A program made the position numbers and the translations under genes. This document shows positions 1-7,297 of a stretch of DNA of 64,000 nucleotides, piece by piece (positions within the stretch are counted from its first letter, which is position 1; each line of letters begins with the position of its first letter). The stretch is from Streptomyces canus 299MFChir4.1 (GTDB taxonomy: Bacteria > Actinomycetota > Actinomycetes > Streptomycetales > Streptomycetaceae). A model generated the notes under the pieces. The model was not told the origin of the DNA. It saw only the letters and a program-made list of their open reading frames with translations, and did no database searches. The stretch spans positions 213,476 through 277,475 of the forward strand of contig NZ_KB911587.1 of NCBI RefSeq assembly GCF_000383615.1, written 5' to 3'.

Positions 1-396
1 CCCGCGCCGTCGACCGCTCCCGTCCTGCGATCCGGCGGATGCCGTGTCCGGCTCGATCCGGTCCGGTCCGTCCCGTTGGATCAGCGCCAGCGCGTCCAGC
101 GCGTCCCGCTCGACCAGACAGGCCGCGCCCGGCTCTACGAGGCCCAGCCCCTCCCGATCGACCGAGCCCAGCCCGTCCGGATCGACAGGCCCAGCCCTGA
201 GACCGACCAGGTAGCCGGCTGTCCAGCCCGCAGAACGACCGGCTCGACCAGGTTCGACGCACCCGCCCCTACCCCCCGCCCCCGACCGCTCCCGTCCTGC
301 GATCAGGCGGGCCCGGGCCACACCCACTCGACCCGTTCGCCCAAGTAGCCCTCCGGCACCGTAAGTTCGGGCCCGTCTCCGGCAAGACGCCCGCCC
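1..396. other. Non-coding start of window
   Basis: No convincing gene is seen here; open frames in this stretch are low-complexity shadows. It lies downstream of the minus-strand gene that ends at 397. The stretch is rich in short reiterated words such as CCCAGCCC and CGACC. It also contains a 22-bp exact direct repeat, extendable to 28 bp with one mismatch, at 11-38 and 283-310. It may continue a feature lying outside the window. Confidence 0.5.
11..310 (+). repeat. Direct repeat pair, 28 bp, 272 bp apart
   Basis: Positions 11-32 and 283-304 are identical over 22 bases beginning CGACCGCTCC. The match extends to 28 bases (11-38 and 283-310) with one mismatch. No coding function is apparent around either copy. 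It could be a remnant of a local duplication or a target-site-like duplication, but no mobile element lies between the copies. Confidence 0.6.
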
Positions 397-792
397 TCAA
401 ACCCCCGGCAACCCCTGCACGGACTGCGCGAGTTGCCCCACCGCGACGACGAGCGGGGTCACCGGCTGTACGAAATCGTTGAGGCGGTCGAGGGCCCGTC
501 GCAGGACTGTCCGCTGGGGTTCGGGTTCGTCGAGTTCCTCGCGGAGGCGGCGCAGCTCCCTGGTGGTGGCGTCGGGATCGGCGAGCGAAGCCCGGTGCTC
601 CTCCAGCAACCGCTCGACGTACGCGAGGAGTTCGGCCGTACGCTCGGCGTCCTGCGGCTGGAAGGAGACCGAGCCGGAGTACGCCTGGGCGCCGTGCCCC
701 ACCGCCTGGTTGCCGACGTAGTGGGTGCCGCCGCTGATCATGACCCCGTTGTTGACCGGAGGGTCCTGCCGGCCGTCGTCGTTGCCCGTCAT
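397..792 (-). CDS. DUF5955-like protein with N-terminal GNQAVG motif
   Basis: A 131-residue protein. Residues 21-37 form a glycine-rich motif containing GNQAVGHGA that is also found at the C-terminus of the preceding gene product (GNQAIGTGA). Residues 50-128 are helical and charged and align by eye with the other DUF5955-like protein in this window (16646-16957), sharing the AEL..V.RL start, a central LRR and a hydrophobic end. The start is well set: an AGGAGG ribosome site lies 5 bases upstream, and the ATG overlaps the upstream stop as ATGA, so the two genes are probably translationally coupled. The function is unknown. By inference the N-terminal motif is an adaptor for homotypic, possibly amyloid-type, contact with the membrane partner. 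The gene call is secure and the role is not. Confidence 0.8.
   Translation of the reverse strand: MTGNDDGRQDPPVNNGVMISGGTHYVGNQAVGHGAQAYSGSVSFQPQDAERTAELLAYVERLLEEHRASLADPDATTRELRRLREELDEPEPQRTVLRRALDRLNDFVQPVTPLVVAVGQLAQSVQGLPGV
682..732 (-). other. GNQA-V-G motif copy in the small protein
   Basis: Encodes residues 21-37 of the 131-residue protein, centred on GNQAVGHGA and preceded by an N-N-G-V-M run. It matches the motif at 873-917 at the framing N, GG, GNQA, G and GA positions. Confidence 0.7.
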
Positions 793-3107
793 GCGGACCT
801 CCTACTTGCCGGACTGGAGCCGGCGACGGGCGCCGCCGCGCCGGACTGCTGCGGGACCTGCTGGGTCGCGGTCGCACCCGTGCCGATCGCCTGGTTGCCG
901 ATGATGCTCATGCCGCCCTGCTGGATGAGCCCCTGGTTGAGGATGGTCTGCTGCTGGGCGCGGAAGTCGGTGATGTCGTAGCCGTGCGTGTCGAGGAACA
1001 CCCGGATCGCGGCGAGGGTGTGGCGCTCCACCAGGGCCGTGATCCGTGCGGCGTCCACGACCTGGAAGTAGTTCTGGTAGTTCGGGCTCACCGCGAGCTC
1101 CCGAATGCTGAGCCGGGCGCCGAAGTCGTAGACCGGGTCCTCTTGCAGGGCCCTCAGCTCGTCCATCATGCGTCTGCTGTGCCGTTCCTCGAAGCGGGCC
1201 TGCCGCAGCGCCCGGAACGGGGCGGCGAAGAAGGCCCTGCCGGTGCCGGGGACGGCGTCCAGCAGCAGCCCCCGCCGCGCCTCGGGGGAGAGGGGGCCGC
1301 GCAGCCGGTCGACCGCGTGGAAGTCGGCTCTCACCGGACCGAGCACGTGGTTGCTGCAGTGCAGGTGGAGTGTTCTGCCCTCGGTCGAGAAGTGCAGGAA
1401 CACGGTCGGCACCACGTCCCCGCCCCACAGCGGCAGATGAATCGCCAGGCAGTGCCGCACCGCACCGGTCGGACGCTCCATGATCCGCTCGACCTGGTCG
1501 GCCGACAGCCGGGCGACCGGGGCGAGGCTCGTGGACCTGATGAACCGCTCGTCGTCGCCGACGGCCGTGCCGCTCGCGAAGACCCGGTCCGTCACGACGA
1601 GGGACCCGAGCGCCGCCTCACCGTCCGTCGCCGCGTCGGCCACGCCGGCCGCGGCCGTGGCCCGCAACCGCGCGCGTACGTGGTCGACGAGTTCGGTGAC
1701 GGTGAAACGCTCCGGCCCGGCGGAACGCGAACCCCCGCCCACGGGATCGTCGGCGGGCAGCAGCGGAACGGCGATCGACCACTGCGAGGCGGCCGCCGAA
1801 TAACCGAGGAAGGGCGTGTACCCGCTGTACACCGTGACGTTCCCGTCCTGCGCCTCCCGGATGGCCGCCAGCCGCGCGGCCATCCACTTGCGCGGCGGCA
1901 CGGTCGGGCGTGGCTGCCGGGAGAACGCCTCGCGGGTCATGGTCGTGCGCAGCAGCCGGTCGACGGCGAGGTCATGGCGTACGACCGTCACGTACGCGAG
2001 CGCCATCGCCGTGACGGAGACCAGTGCGGCCGGCACCCCGGCCAGGTAGGAGCCCAGCAGCCAGCTCACGAACGCGGGGGTGGGCAGCGAGGAGAGGGCG
2101 ATCCCGAAGGAGAACGCGAAGAGCACCGCGATGCCCGCCGCGACGGCCGTGCCCACCAGCACCCTGCCCGCGGGCTGGTGCCGGCCGCGGGTGGCCAGAC
2201 TGGGCCGACCGCCCGCCTGGCGGGTGATCGACAGGAACAGCGAGACGAACAGCAGCCACAGCGGCGCGAACACGGCCACGAGGGCGAACGCGCCCGTCAG
2301 CCGCTGATCCCGGCGGTGCCGCATGTCCTGTGCCGTCAGACAGTGCCGTACGACGGTCACCAGGTCGACGTCGGGTGAGGACGCCACCGCGCCGGCCTCG
2401 TCGGCCAGTACGTCCTCCACCACGCGTTCGGCGAATCCCTCGTCCACGTAGGCCGCGGCGCACAGATACCGGGTGACGTCACCCGGTGCGCTCCCGACCG
2501 GCATGTGGACCGGCGCGGTCGTCATGCCGGGCCCTCCCTCTCTCCAGCGACGCAGCGGCGCCCTTGCGGCGCCCTTGACGGTGCTCGGCACACCGGTGCC
2601 CAGGAGTGCGAGCAGGGCGCCGACCGCGAGGCCGAAGAGGAGGGCGCCGCGCAGCATTTCCTTCACCAGGATGTCGGCCGGTTCGAGCGTCACGTCGTCG
2701 ACGAAGACCTCGTGCATGCCCCACCAGGCCAGGTTGGCCAGTGCCGAGGCCAGCACACCCGCGACGAGGCAGCGGAGCGGGCGCGACGCCCCGCCGGCCC
2801 ACAGCCGCCGGGCGAAGAACGCGAGCGCGGCCAGCAGGACCAGGACGGCGAGATCGTTGACGACCAGCGAGGACGTGCCGCCGTATCGGTCGGCGGACAG
2901 ATCCCAGCGGGGCAGGAACGCGGCCTCCACGAGCCAGCGAAGGATCTTGTCGTCGGAAAGCTCTATGTAGAACTTCCTGGTGTAGTAGTCCGAGAGCGGC
3001 CGCTGCACCCACGGGCTGCCCGCGAGGACCACGAGCAGCATCAGCAGCGTGAGACGGCCGCGTAAGGCCGAGGGCGTGCCGGACGCACGCCGACGTGACA
3101 AGAACAT
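789..3107 (-). CDS. Polytopic membrane protein with C-terminal GNQAIG motif
   Basis: About 772 residues. I chose the second ATG (3107) because GGGGGAG lies six bases upstream of it; the first ATG at 3122 has a ribosome site that is too close. Seven hydrophobic segments are visible at roughly 18-36, 82-100, 110-130, 148-168, 265-287, 308-328 and 335-360, with a soluble loop between the fourth and fifth. A long cytoplasmic-type region of about 380 residues follows. Near the end (about residues 731-745) is GGMSIIGNQAIGTGA, then an Ala/Pro/Ser tail. No enzyme motif was recognised. The gene is coupled by ATGA overlap to the small protein that carries the same motif at its N-terminus, which suggests a sensor/effector pair at the membrane. 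Function unknown. Confidence 0.85.
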   Translation of the reverse strand: MFLSRRRASGTPSALRGRLTLLMLLVVLAGSPWVQRPLSDYYTRKFYIELSDDKILRWLVEAAFLPRWDLSADRYGGTSSLVVNDLAVLVLLAALAFFARRLWAGGASRPLRCLVAGVLASALANLAWWGMHEVFVDDVTLEPADILVKEMLRGALLFGLAVGALLALLGTGVPSTVKGAARAPLRRWREGGPGMTTAPVHMPVGSAPGDVTRYLCAAAYVDEGFAERVVEDVLADEAGAVASSPDVDLVTVVRHCLTAQDMRHRRDQRLTGAFALVAVFAPLWLLFVSLFLSITRQAGGRPSLATRGRHQPAGRVLVGTAVAAGIAVLFAFSFGIALSSLPTPAFVSWLLGSYLAGVPAALVSVTAMALAYVTVVRHDLAVDRLLRTTMTREAFSRQPRPTVPPRKWMAARLAAIREAQDGNVTVYSGYTPFLGYSAAASQWSIAVPLLPADDPVGGGSRSAGPERFTVTELVDHVRARLRATAAAGVADAATDGEAALGSLVVTDRVFASGTAVGDDERFIRSTSLAPVARLSADQVERIMERPTGAVRHCLAIHLPLWGGDVVPTVFLHFSTEGRTLHLHCSNHVLGPVRADFHAVDRLRGPLSPEARRGLLLDAVPGTGRAFFAAPFRALRQARFEERHSRRMMDELRALQEDPVYDFGARLSIRELAVSPNYQNYFQVVDAARITALVERHTLAAIRVFLDTHGYDITDFRAQQQTILNQGLIQQGGMSIIGNQAIGTGATATQQVPQQSGAAAPVAGSSPASRRSA
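873..917 (-). other. GNQA-I-G motif copy in the membrane protein
   Basis: Encodes GGMSIIGNQAIGTGA close to the C-terminus of the polytopic protein, preceded by N-Q-G-L-I-Q-Q. It is the partner of the motif at 682-732. Confidence 0.7.
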
Positions 3108-3210
3108 CTGGGGCTCCCCCATCTCCCGGTCCCCCCGGCCCCCGGGATCAGTGGCCGCACTCTATGGCATCCCCGCTCTCACCGACCGTGAACCCCATCC
3201 ACACCACCAG

Positions 3211-4419
3211 CTACTGCCGGTACCCGCTCAGGAACCGCCCGATCCGCCCGATGGCCGCCTCCAGGTCCTGCGCGTGAGGCAGCGTCAGGATGCGGAAGTG
3301 GTCGGGGGACGGCCAGTTGAAGCCGGTGCCCTGGACGACCTGGATCTTCTCCCGCAGCAGCAGGTCCAGGACGAACCTCTCGTCGTCGTGGATCTTGTGG
3401 ACCTTGGGGTCGAGTCGCGGGAAGGCGTACAGCGAGCCCTTCGGCTTCACGCACGACACGCCGGGGATCTCGTTGAGCTTCTCCCAGGCCACGGTGCGCT
3501 GTTCGTAGAGCCGGCCGCCGGGCGCGGTCAGCTCGTGGATGGACTGGCGGCCGCCGAGCGCGGCCTGGATGGCGTACTGCGCGGGCGCGTTGGCGCACAG
3601 CCGCATGGAGGCCAGCATGGTCAGGCCTTCCACGTAGTTGCGCGCGTGCTGCTTCGGGCCGGTGATCACCAGCCAGCCCGAGCGGAAGCCCGCGACCCGG
3701 TACGTCTTCGACAGGCCGCAGAAGGTCAGCACGACCAGGTCGGGGGCGAGGGCGGCGACGGAGTGGTGCACGGCGTCGTCGTACAGGATCTGGTCGTAGA
3801 TCTCGTCGGCGAAGACCATCAGGCCGTGCCGGCGGGCGAGGTCGAGGATGCCCTCGATGATCTCCTTGGGGTAGACCGCGCCGGTGGGGTTGTTCGGGTT
3901 GATGATGACGACGGCCTTGGTGCGGTCGGTGACCTTCGAGGCCATGTCGTCCAGGTCCGGGTACCAGTCGGCCTGTTCGTCGCAGAGGTAGTGGACCGCC
4001 TTGCCGCCGGCGAGCGTGGTGACCGCCGTCCAGAGGGGGAAGTCGGGGGCGGGGATGAGGATTTCGTCGCCGTCCTCGACCAGCGCCTGAACGGCCATCG
4101 AGATCAGTTCGGAGATGCCGTTGCCGAGGAAGACGTCGTCCACGCCGACCTCCAGGCCCAGGGTCTGGTAGCGCCCCGCCACGGCCCGGCGGGCGGAGAG
4201 GATGCCGCGCGAGTCGGTGTAGCCGTGCGCCTGCGGGAGCATCCGGATCATGTCCTGGAGGATCTCCTCCGGCGCCTCGAAGCCGAACAGCGCGGGGTTG
4301 CCGGTGTTGAGGCGCAGCACGCTGTGGCCGGCCTCCTCCAGTGCGTCGGCGTGCTCGATCACCGGGCCCCGGATCTCGTAACAGACCTCACTGAGTTTGC
4401 TCGACTGCCGGAACTCCAT
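3211..4419 (-). CDS. PLP-dependent aminotransferase, AlaA-type
   Basis: A 402-residue fold-type I class I/II aminotransferase, full length for the family. Visible landmarks are NPNNPTG at 174-180, the cofactor aspartate in ADEIYD (Asp205) with Tyr208, and the Schiff-base lysine in SKTYR (Lys238), followed by the RSGW phosphate-site region. The N-terminal R-G-P-V and N-T-G-N-P motifs are typical of the AlaA/AspC-like branch that makes alanine from pyruvate and glutamate; the exact substrate cannot be set from sequence. It is transcribed divergently from the HxlR regulator at 4507, and the shared 87-bp gap carries two matching inverted repeats, so that regulator probably controls it. Confidence 0.93.
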   Translation of the reverse strand: MEFRQSSKLSEVCYEIRGPVIEHADALEEAGHSVLRLNTGNPALFGFEAPEEILQDMIRMLPQAHGYTDSRGILSARRAVAGRYQTLGLEVGVDDVFLGNGISELISMAVQALVEDGDEILIPAPDFPLWTAVTTLAGGKAVHYLCDEQADWYPDLDDMASKVTDRTKAVVIINPNNPTGAVYPKEIIEGILDLARRHGLMVFADEIYDQILYDDAVHHSVAALAPDLVVLTFCGLSKTYRVAGFRSGWLVITGPKQHARNYVEGLTMLASMRLCANAPAQYAIQAALGGRQSIHELTAPGGRLYEQRTVAWEKLNEIPGVSCVKPKGSLYAFPRLDPKVHKIHDDERFVLDLLLREKIQVVQGTGFNWPSPDHFRILTLPHAQDLEAAIGRIGRFLSGYRQ

Positions 4420-4450
4420 GCGCTGCCGCCTCTCCGGTTTCGGATGTTGC

Positions 4451-4484
4451 TTGGTTTTACCAAGTAGGAGCTTGGAAAGTCCAA
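4451..4484. promoter_or_regulatory. Paired operator: two TTGG(T/A)-N3-(A/T)CCAA inverted repeats
   Basis: Perfect 5-bp-arm inverted repeats TTGGTTTTACCAA (4451-4463) and TTGGAAAGTCCAA (4472-4484) lie 21 bp apart start to start, which is two helical turns. They sit between the divergent aminotransferase and HxlR-type gene. Spacing and symmetry suggest cooperative binding by two regulator dimers; the HxlR protein encoded alongside is the obvious candidate. Confidence 0.65.
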
Positions 4485-4506
4485 CAACTTGTCTAGACTG
4501 CGTCGC

Positions 4507-5133
4507 ATGTCACCTCGCCGAAGCTACGACCAGTACTGTTCCGCGGCCCGCGCCCTCGATGCCGTGGGCGACCGCTGGACCCTGCTGATCGTCCGGGAAC
4601 TGCTGTCGGGGCCGCGCCGCTACACGGACCTGCACGCCGACCTGCCCGGCGTGAGCACGGACGTACTGGCCTCCCGGCTGAAGGACATGGAGCGCGACGG
4701 CCTGGCCACCCGGCGCCGGCTGCCCCCGCCCAGCGCGGCCTACGTCTACGAACTCACCCCGCGTGGACGCGAGTTGTTGCCCGTTCTCCAGGCCCTCGGC
4801 ACCTGGGGCGGGCCCGAACTCACCGAACGACGGCCCACCGACGCCGTACGCGCGCACTGGTTCGCGCTGCCCCTGCTGCGCTCGCTGGAGGGCGAGGGGC
4901 TCGTCGAAGTGCGGCTGGAGGAGGGGGACTTCCATGTGTACGTCGGCGCGCAGCAGGGTCCGGCGTACGGCGACGGGCCGGCCCCCGGGGAGCCCGACGC
5001 CCGGCTCGTCCTGGACGTCGAGACCTGCGGGGCTCTGAGCCGGGGGGAGTTGAGCCTGCCGGACGCGGTGCGGGACGGGCGGGTCGAGGTGACCGGGGAC
5101 GGAGCGATCGCCAAGGTGCTGCGGGAGGTGTGA
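4507..5133 (+). CDS. HxlR-family winged-helix regulator
   Basis: A 208-residue regulator starting at ATG 4507; an upstream in-frame TTG at 4489 would add only R/M-rich residues. Residues 6-100 are a clear HxlR domain, with Y-C-S-A-A-R-A-L-D-A-V-G-D-R-W at the start, T-D-L and S-T-D-V-L-A-S-R-L-K in the recognition region, and an alternating basic wing. Cys11 is at the position used for thiol redox sensing in several HxlR proteins. The remaining ~100 residues are an extension usual in actinobacterial members. It probably binds the paired repeats in its own upstream gap and controls the divergent aminotransferase. The inducer is unknown. Confidence 0.92.
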   Translation: MSPRRSYDQYCSAARALDAVGDRWTLLIVRELLSGPRRYTDLHADLPGVSTDVLASRLKDMERDGLATRRRLPPPSAAYVYELTPRGRELLPVLQALGTWGGPELTERRPTDAVRAHWFALPLLRSLEGEGLVEVRLEEGDFHVYVGAQQGPAYGDGPAPGEPDARLVLDVETCGALSRGELSLPDAVRDGRVEVTGDGAIAKVLREV

Positions 5134-5135
5134 GA

Positions 5136-5167
5136 AAGGCCCGCCGTACCTGAGCACGGCGGGCCTT
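5136..5167. terminator. Bidirectional hairpin terminator
   Basis: Perfect 12-bp arms (AAGGCCCGCCGT / ACGGCGGGCCTT) with an 8-base loop, sitting between the convergent HxlR gene (+) and the secreted protein (-). It carries A and T at the two stem bases, so it can act in both directions. Confidence 0.85.
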
Positions 5168-5177
5168 GGACGGAGCG

Positions 5178-5987
5178 TCAGGCGCTCGGCGGCACCCGGT
5201 GCGGGCGTCCCGACCCGCGCGTCAGCGCATACCCGCCGACCCCCGCCAGCGCGGCGAGCACGCCGCCGATCGCGGTCCACACCCAGCGGTCGGACCACCA
5301 GCCGGAGGACCAGCCGTCCTCGGGTTCGATGGCGGACAGCACGGCCGAGTCCTTCGAACCGTCCTTGTCCGCCTCGGACTTCACCGCGATGCCCGGCACC
5401 AGCGGCTCGGCCAGCGAACCGTCCACCGCGGCCGAACCGCCGATGTCCTTGGAGTCGACCCGGACCTCGGTGCCGACCGGGAGACCCAGGTCGGCCGTGG
5501 TGAGACCGACGGCCGTCAGCCGGACGTAGTACGTGCCCGGCAGTGGGTCGTTGGCCCAGGTCTCCGACCAGGCGCGGACCGTGCGCAGGGTGCAGGCCAG
5601 CTCCACCGAGGAGGAGTCCGCGGCGGCGTTGCGGGTCTGGGCGCCGTACTGGCAGGACTGGCGGCGGCGCAGTCCGTCGTACACGTCGACCTGCCAGGTC
5701 TGCGCGGCATGGGTCTCGGGCAGCTTCACCGTCGCCTTCACGGTGGGGCGCTGTCCGGCGTCCGCGGGGAACGACCAGTACAGGTAGTCGCCCGTGGAGC
5801 CGCTCGCCGTGGCGGTCTGCCCCTGTTCGACCTCGGTCGCCGTACGGAAGGAGGTGCCCGCCTGGGTGGGCGCGTCACCGTCCGCCGAGGCCGAATCCGT
5901 GGGCGTGGGCGAGGAGTCCGCCGCGGCCGGCGCGACGGCCAGCCCGAGCAGCAGCAGGGAAACGCTCAACGCGCTTGTGATCCGCAT
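5178..5987 (-). CDS. Secreted, membrane-anchored accessory protein of VWA pair
   Basis: A 269-residue exported protein. The start M-R-I-T-S-A-L is chosen because it gives a clean signal peptide (about residues 1-25, ending A-P-A-A-A-D). A Thr/Ser/Pro/Asp linker, a beta-rich extracellular domain, a single transmembrane helix near the end (W-V-W-T-A-I-G-G-V-L) and a short basic tail follow. The start codon shares a base with the stop of the VWA gene (TGATG), so translation is coupled. The extracellular region resembles the post-VWA domain of the upstream gene in containing Y-V-R-L and L-Y-W-S-F-like strands. No enzymatic motif was seen. It probably forms a surface complex with the VWA protein. 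Confidence 0.85.
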   Translation of the reverse strand: MRITSALSVSLLLLGLAVAPAAADSSPTPTDSASADGDAPTQAGTSFRTATEVEQGQTATASGSTGDYLYWSFPADAGQRPTVKATVKLPETHAAQTWQVDVYDGLRRRQSCQYGAQTRNAAADSSSVELACTLRTVRAWSETWANDPLPGTYYVRLTAVGLTTADLGLPVGTEVRVDSKDIGGSAAVDGSLAEPLVPGIAVKSEADKDGSKDSAVLSAIEPEDGWSSGWWSDRWVWTAIGGVLAALAGVGGYALTRGSGRPHRVPPSA

Positions 5988-7252
5988 CAGTTGGTCCTCC
6001 AGACCGCGACCCGCCAGCGTGACAGCCAGCCCCACAGCAGACCGGCGACGAAGCCGGCGAGGATCAGCACGCCGAGCAGCCACCAGCCGCGCCCGAGGCC
6101 GAAGGAGGCCACGTCGCTCGCCTGGGACGGCGCGTCCACGACGTCGACGGTCAGCTCAAGAGGCAGACCCGGGGTGGTCTTCACCCCGGAGGCGGCCGAG
6201 AAGGAGTTGGTGAGCTGGAGGCAGACGGTCTCGGCGGGGGCGTCCTCGTCGTCGCTGTCCGCCTTCGGGTACCTGAGCCCCGTGGAGATCACATCGGTAC
6301 GGCCGTTGCCCGCACCCTCCCCGCGCACGATCTCCCGGCCGTGCACGGTCACCGCCCGCAGCAGCACCCCGTACGACGGGTTCACGGTCCGGTCGGCTCC
6401 CACGCTCACCGAGGCCCGCAGCTCCTGGCCCGGGTCGACGTCCACCCGGTACCAGCGCTGCTGGGTGAACTCCTCGCGGTCGGTGTACAGCCCGGACTTC
6501 AGCGTGGGCGCGGTGGCGCAGGTCCCGGCGCCCTCGGTGGCCACCGGCGTCACCACCGGGTCGGCCGCGCGGTCCACCAACTGGTTGACCTTGTCGGTGA
6601 GTTCGTCGGCGTGCTCGACGGAGGTGTAGGTACCGCCGGTCGCCTCCGCGATGCAGCTCAGCTGCTGCCGCATCTTGGTGTTCGGGACCAGGCCGAGGGT
6701 GTCGATGGTCAGCCCGATGCCCTTGGCGGCGATCTCGCGGGCCACCTCGCACGGGTCGAGCGGGGCGCAGGTGTCCTCGCCGTCGCTGATCAGCACGATC
6801 CGCTTGGAGGAGGCGCTGTCGGTGAAGTCGCCGGCCGACTTCAGCAGTGCGGGGCCGATCGGTGTCCAGCCGGTGGGCGAGAGCGTCGCCACCTGCGTCT
6901 TGGCCTCGGTGCGGTCCAGGGTGCTGACCGGGTAGAGCTGCGCGGTGTCCTTGCAGCCCGTCTTCTGGTTGTCGCCGGGGTAGTTGGCGCCGAGGGTCCG
7001 GATGCCGAGCTGGACCTCCTCGGGCGTCGCGTCCAGCACCTCGTTGAAGGCCCGCTTCGCCGCCGCCATCCGGGTGCCGCCGTCGATGTCCGCCGTCCGC
7101 ATCGAGCCGCTCACGTCGAGGACGAGGTCGACCTGGGGTGCGGTGCCGCCCGTGGGTTCACCGGCTGCCGCCGCGACCGGGAAGGCGATCCCGGCCGTCA
7201 GGGCGGCGAGCAGGGCGCACACTCCTGCCGCCAGCCGTTTTCTTGTGATCAT
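5987..7252 (-). CDS. Exported VWA-domain protein with C-terminal membrane anchor
   Basis: 421 residues. It has a signal peptide at 1-30, then a von Willebrand A domain at about 40-225 with the metal-site DxSxS at 46-50 (D-V-S-G-S) and the later D-G-E-D-T-C strand. A second beta-rich extracellular domain follows, then a transmembrane helix (W-W-L-L-G-V-L-I-L-A-G-F) and a basic end. MIDAS-type VWA domains bind protein ligands through a divalent metal. It heads a two-gene unit, with the downstream accessory protein translationally coupled. The role is presumably adhesion or assembly of a cell-surface complex; no substrate is indicated. Confidence 0.9.
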   Translation of the reverse strand: MITRKRLAAGVCALLAALTAGIAFPVAAAAGEPTGGTAPQVDLVLDVSGSMRTADIDGGTRMAAAKRAFNEVLDATPEEVQLGIRTLGANYPGDNQKTGCKDTAQLYPVSTLDRTEAKTQVATLSPTGWTPIGPALLKSAGDFTDSASSKRIVLISDGEDTCAPLDPCEVAREIAAKGIGLTIDTLGLVPNTKMRQQLSCIAEATGGTYTSVEHADELTDKVNQLVDRAADPVVTPVATEGAGTCATAPTLKSGLYTDREEFTQQRWYRVDVDPGQELRASVSVGADRTVNPSYGVLLRAVTVHGREIVRGEGAGNGRTDVISTGLRYPKADSDDEDAPAETVCLQLTNSFSAASGVKTTPGLPLELTVDVVDAPSQASDVASFGLGRGWWLLGVLILAGFVAGLLWGWLSRWRVAVWRTN

Positions 7253-7297
7253 CGCCGGATCCTATTGATCAGGTGCGCCGGGCTCCAAAACGGCCGC

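Noticed and set aside
984..2378. Long plus-strand open frame opposite the membrane protein
   Set aside because: It is a mirror frame of the minus-strand gene: rich in Arg, Gly, His and Pro with no domain, typical of high-GC shadow frames.
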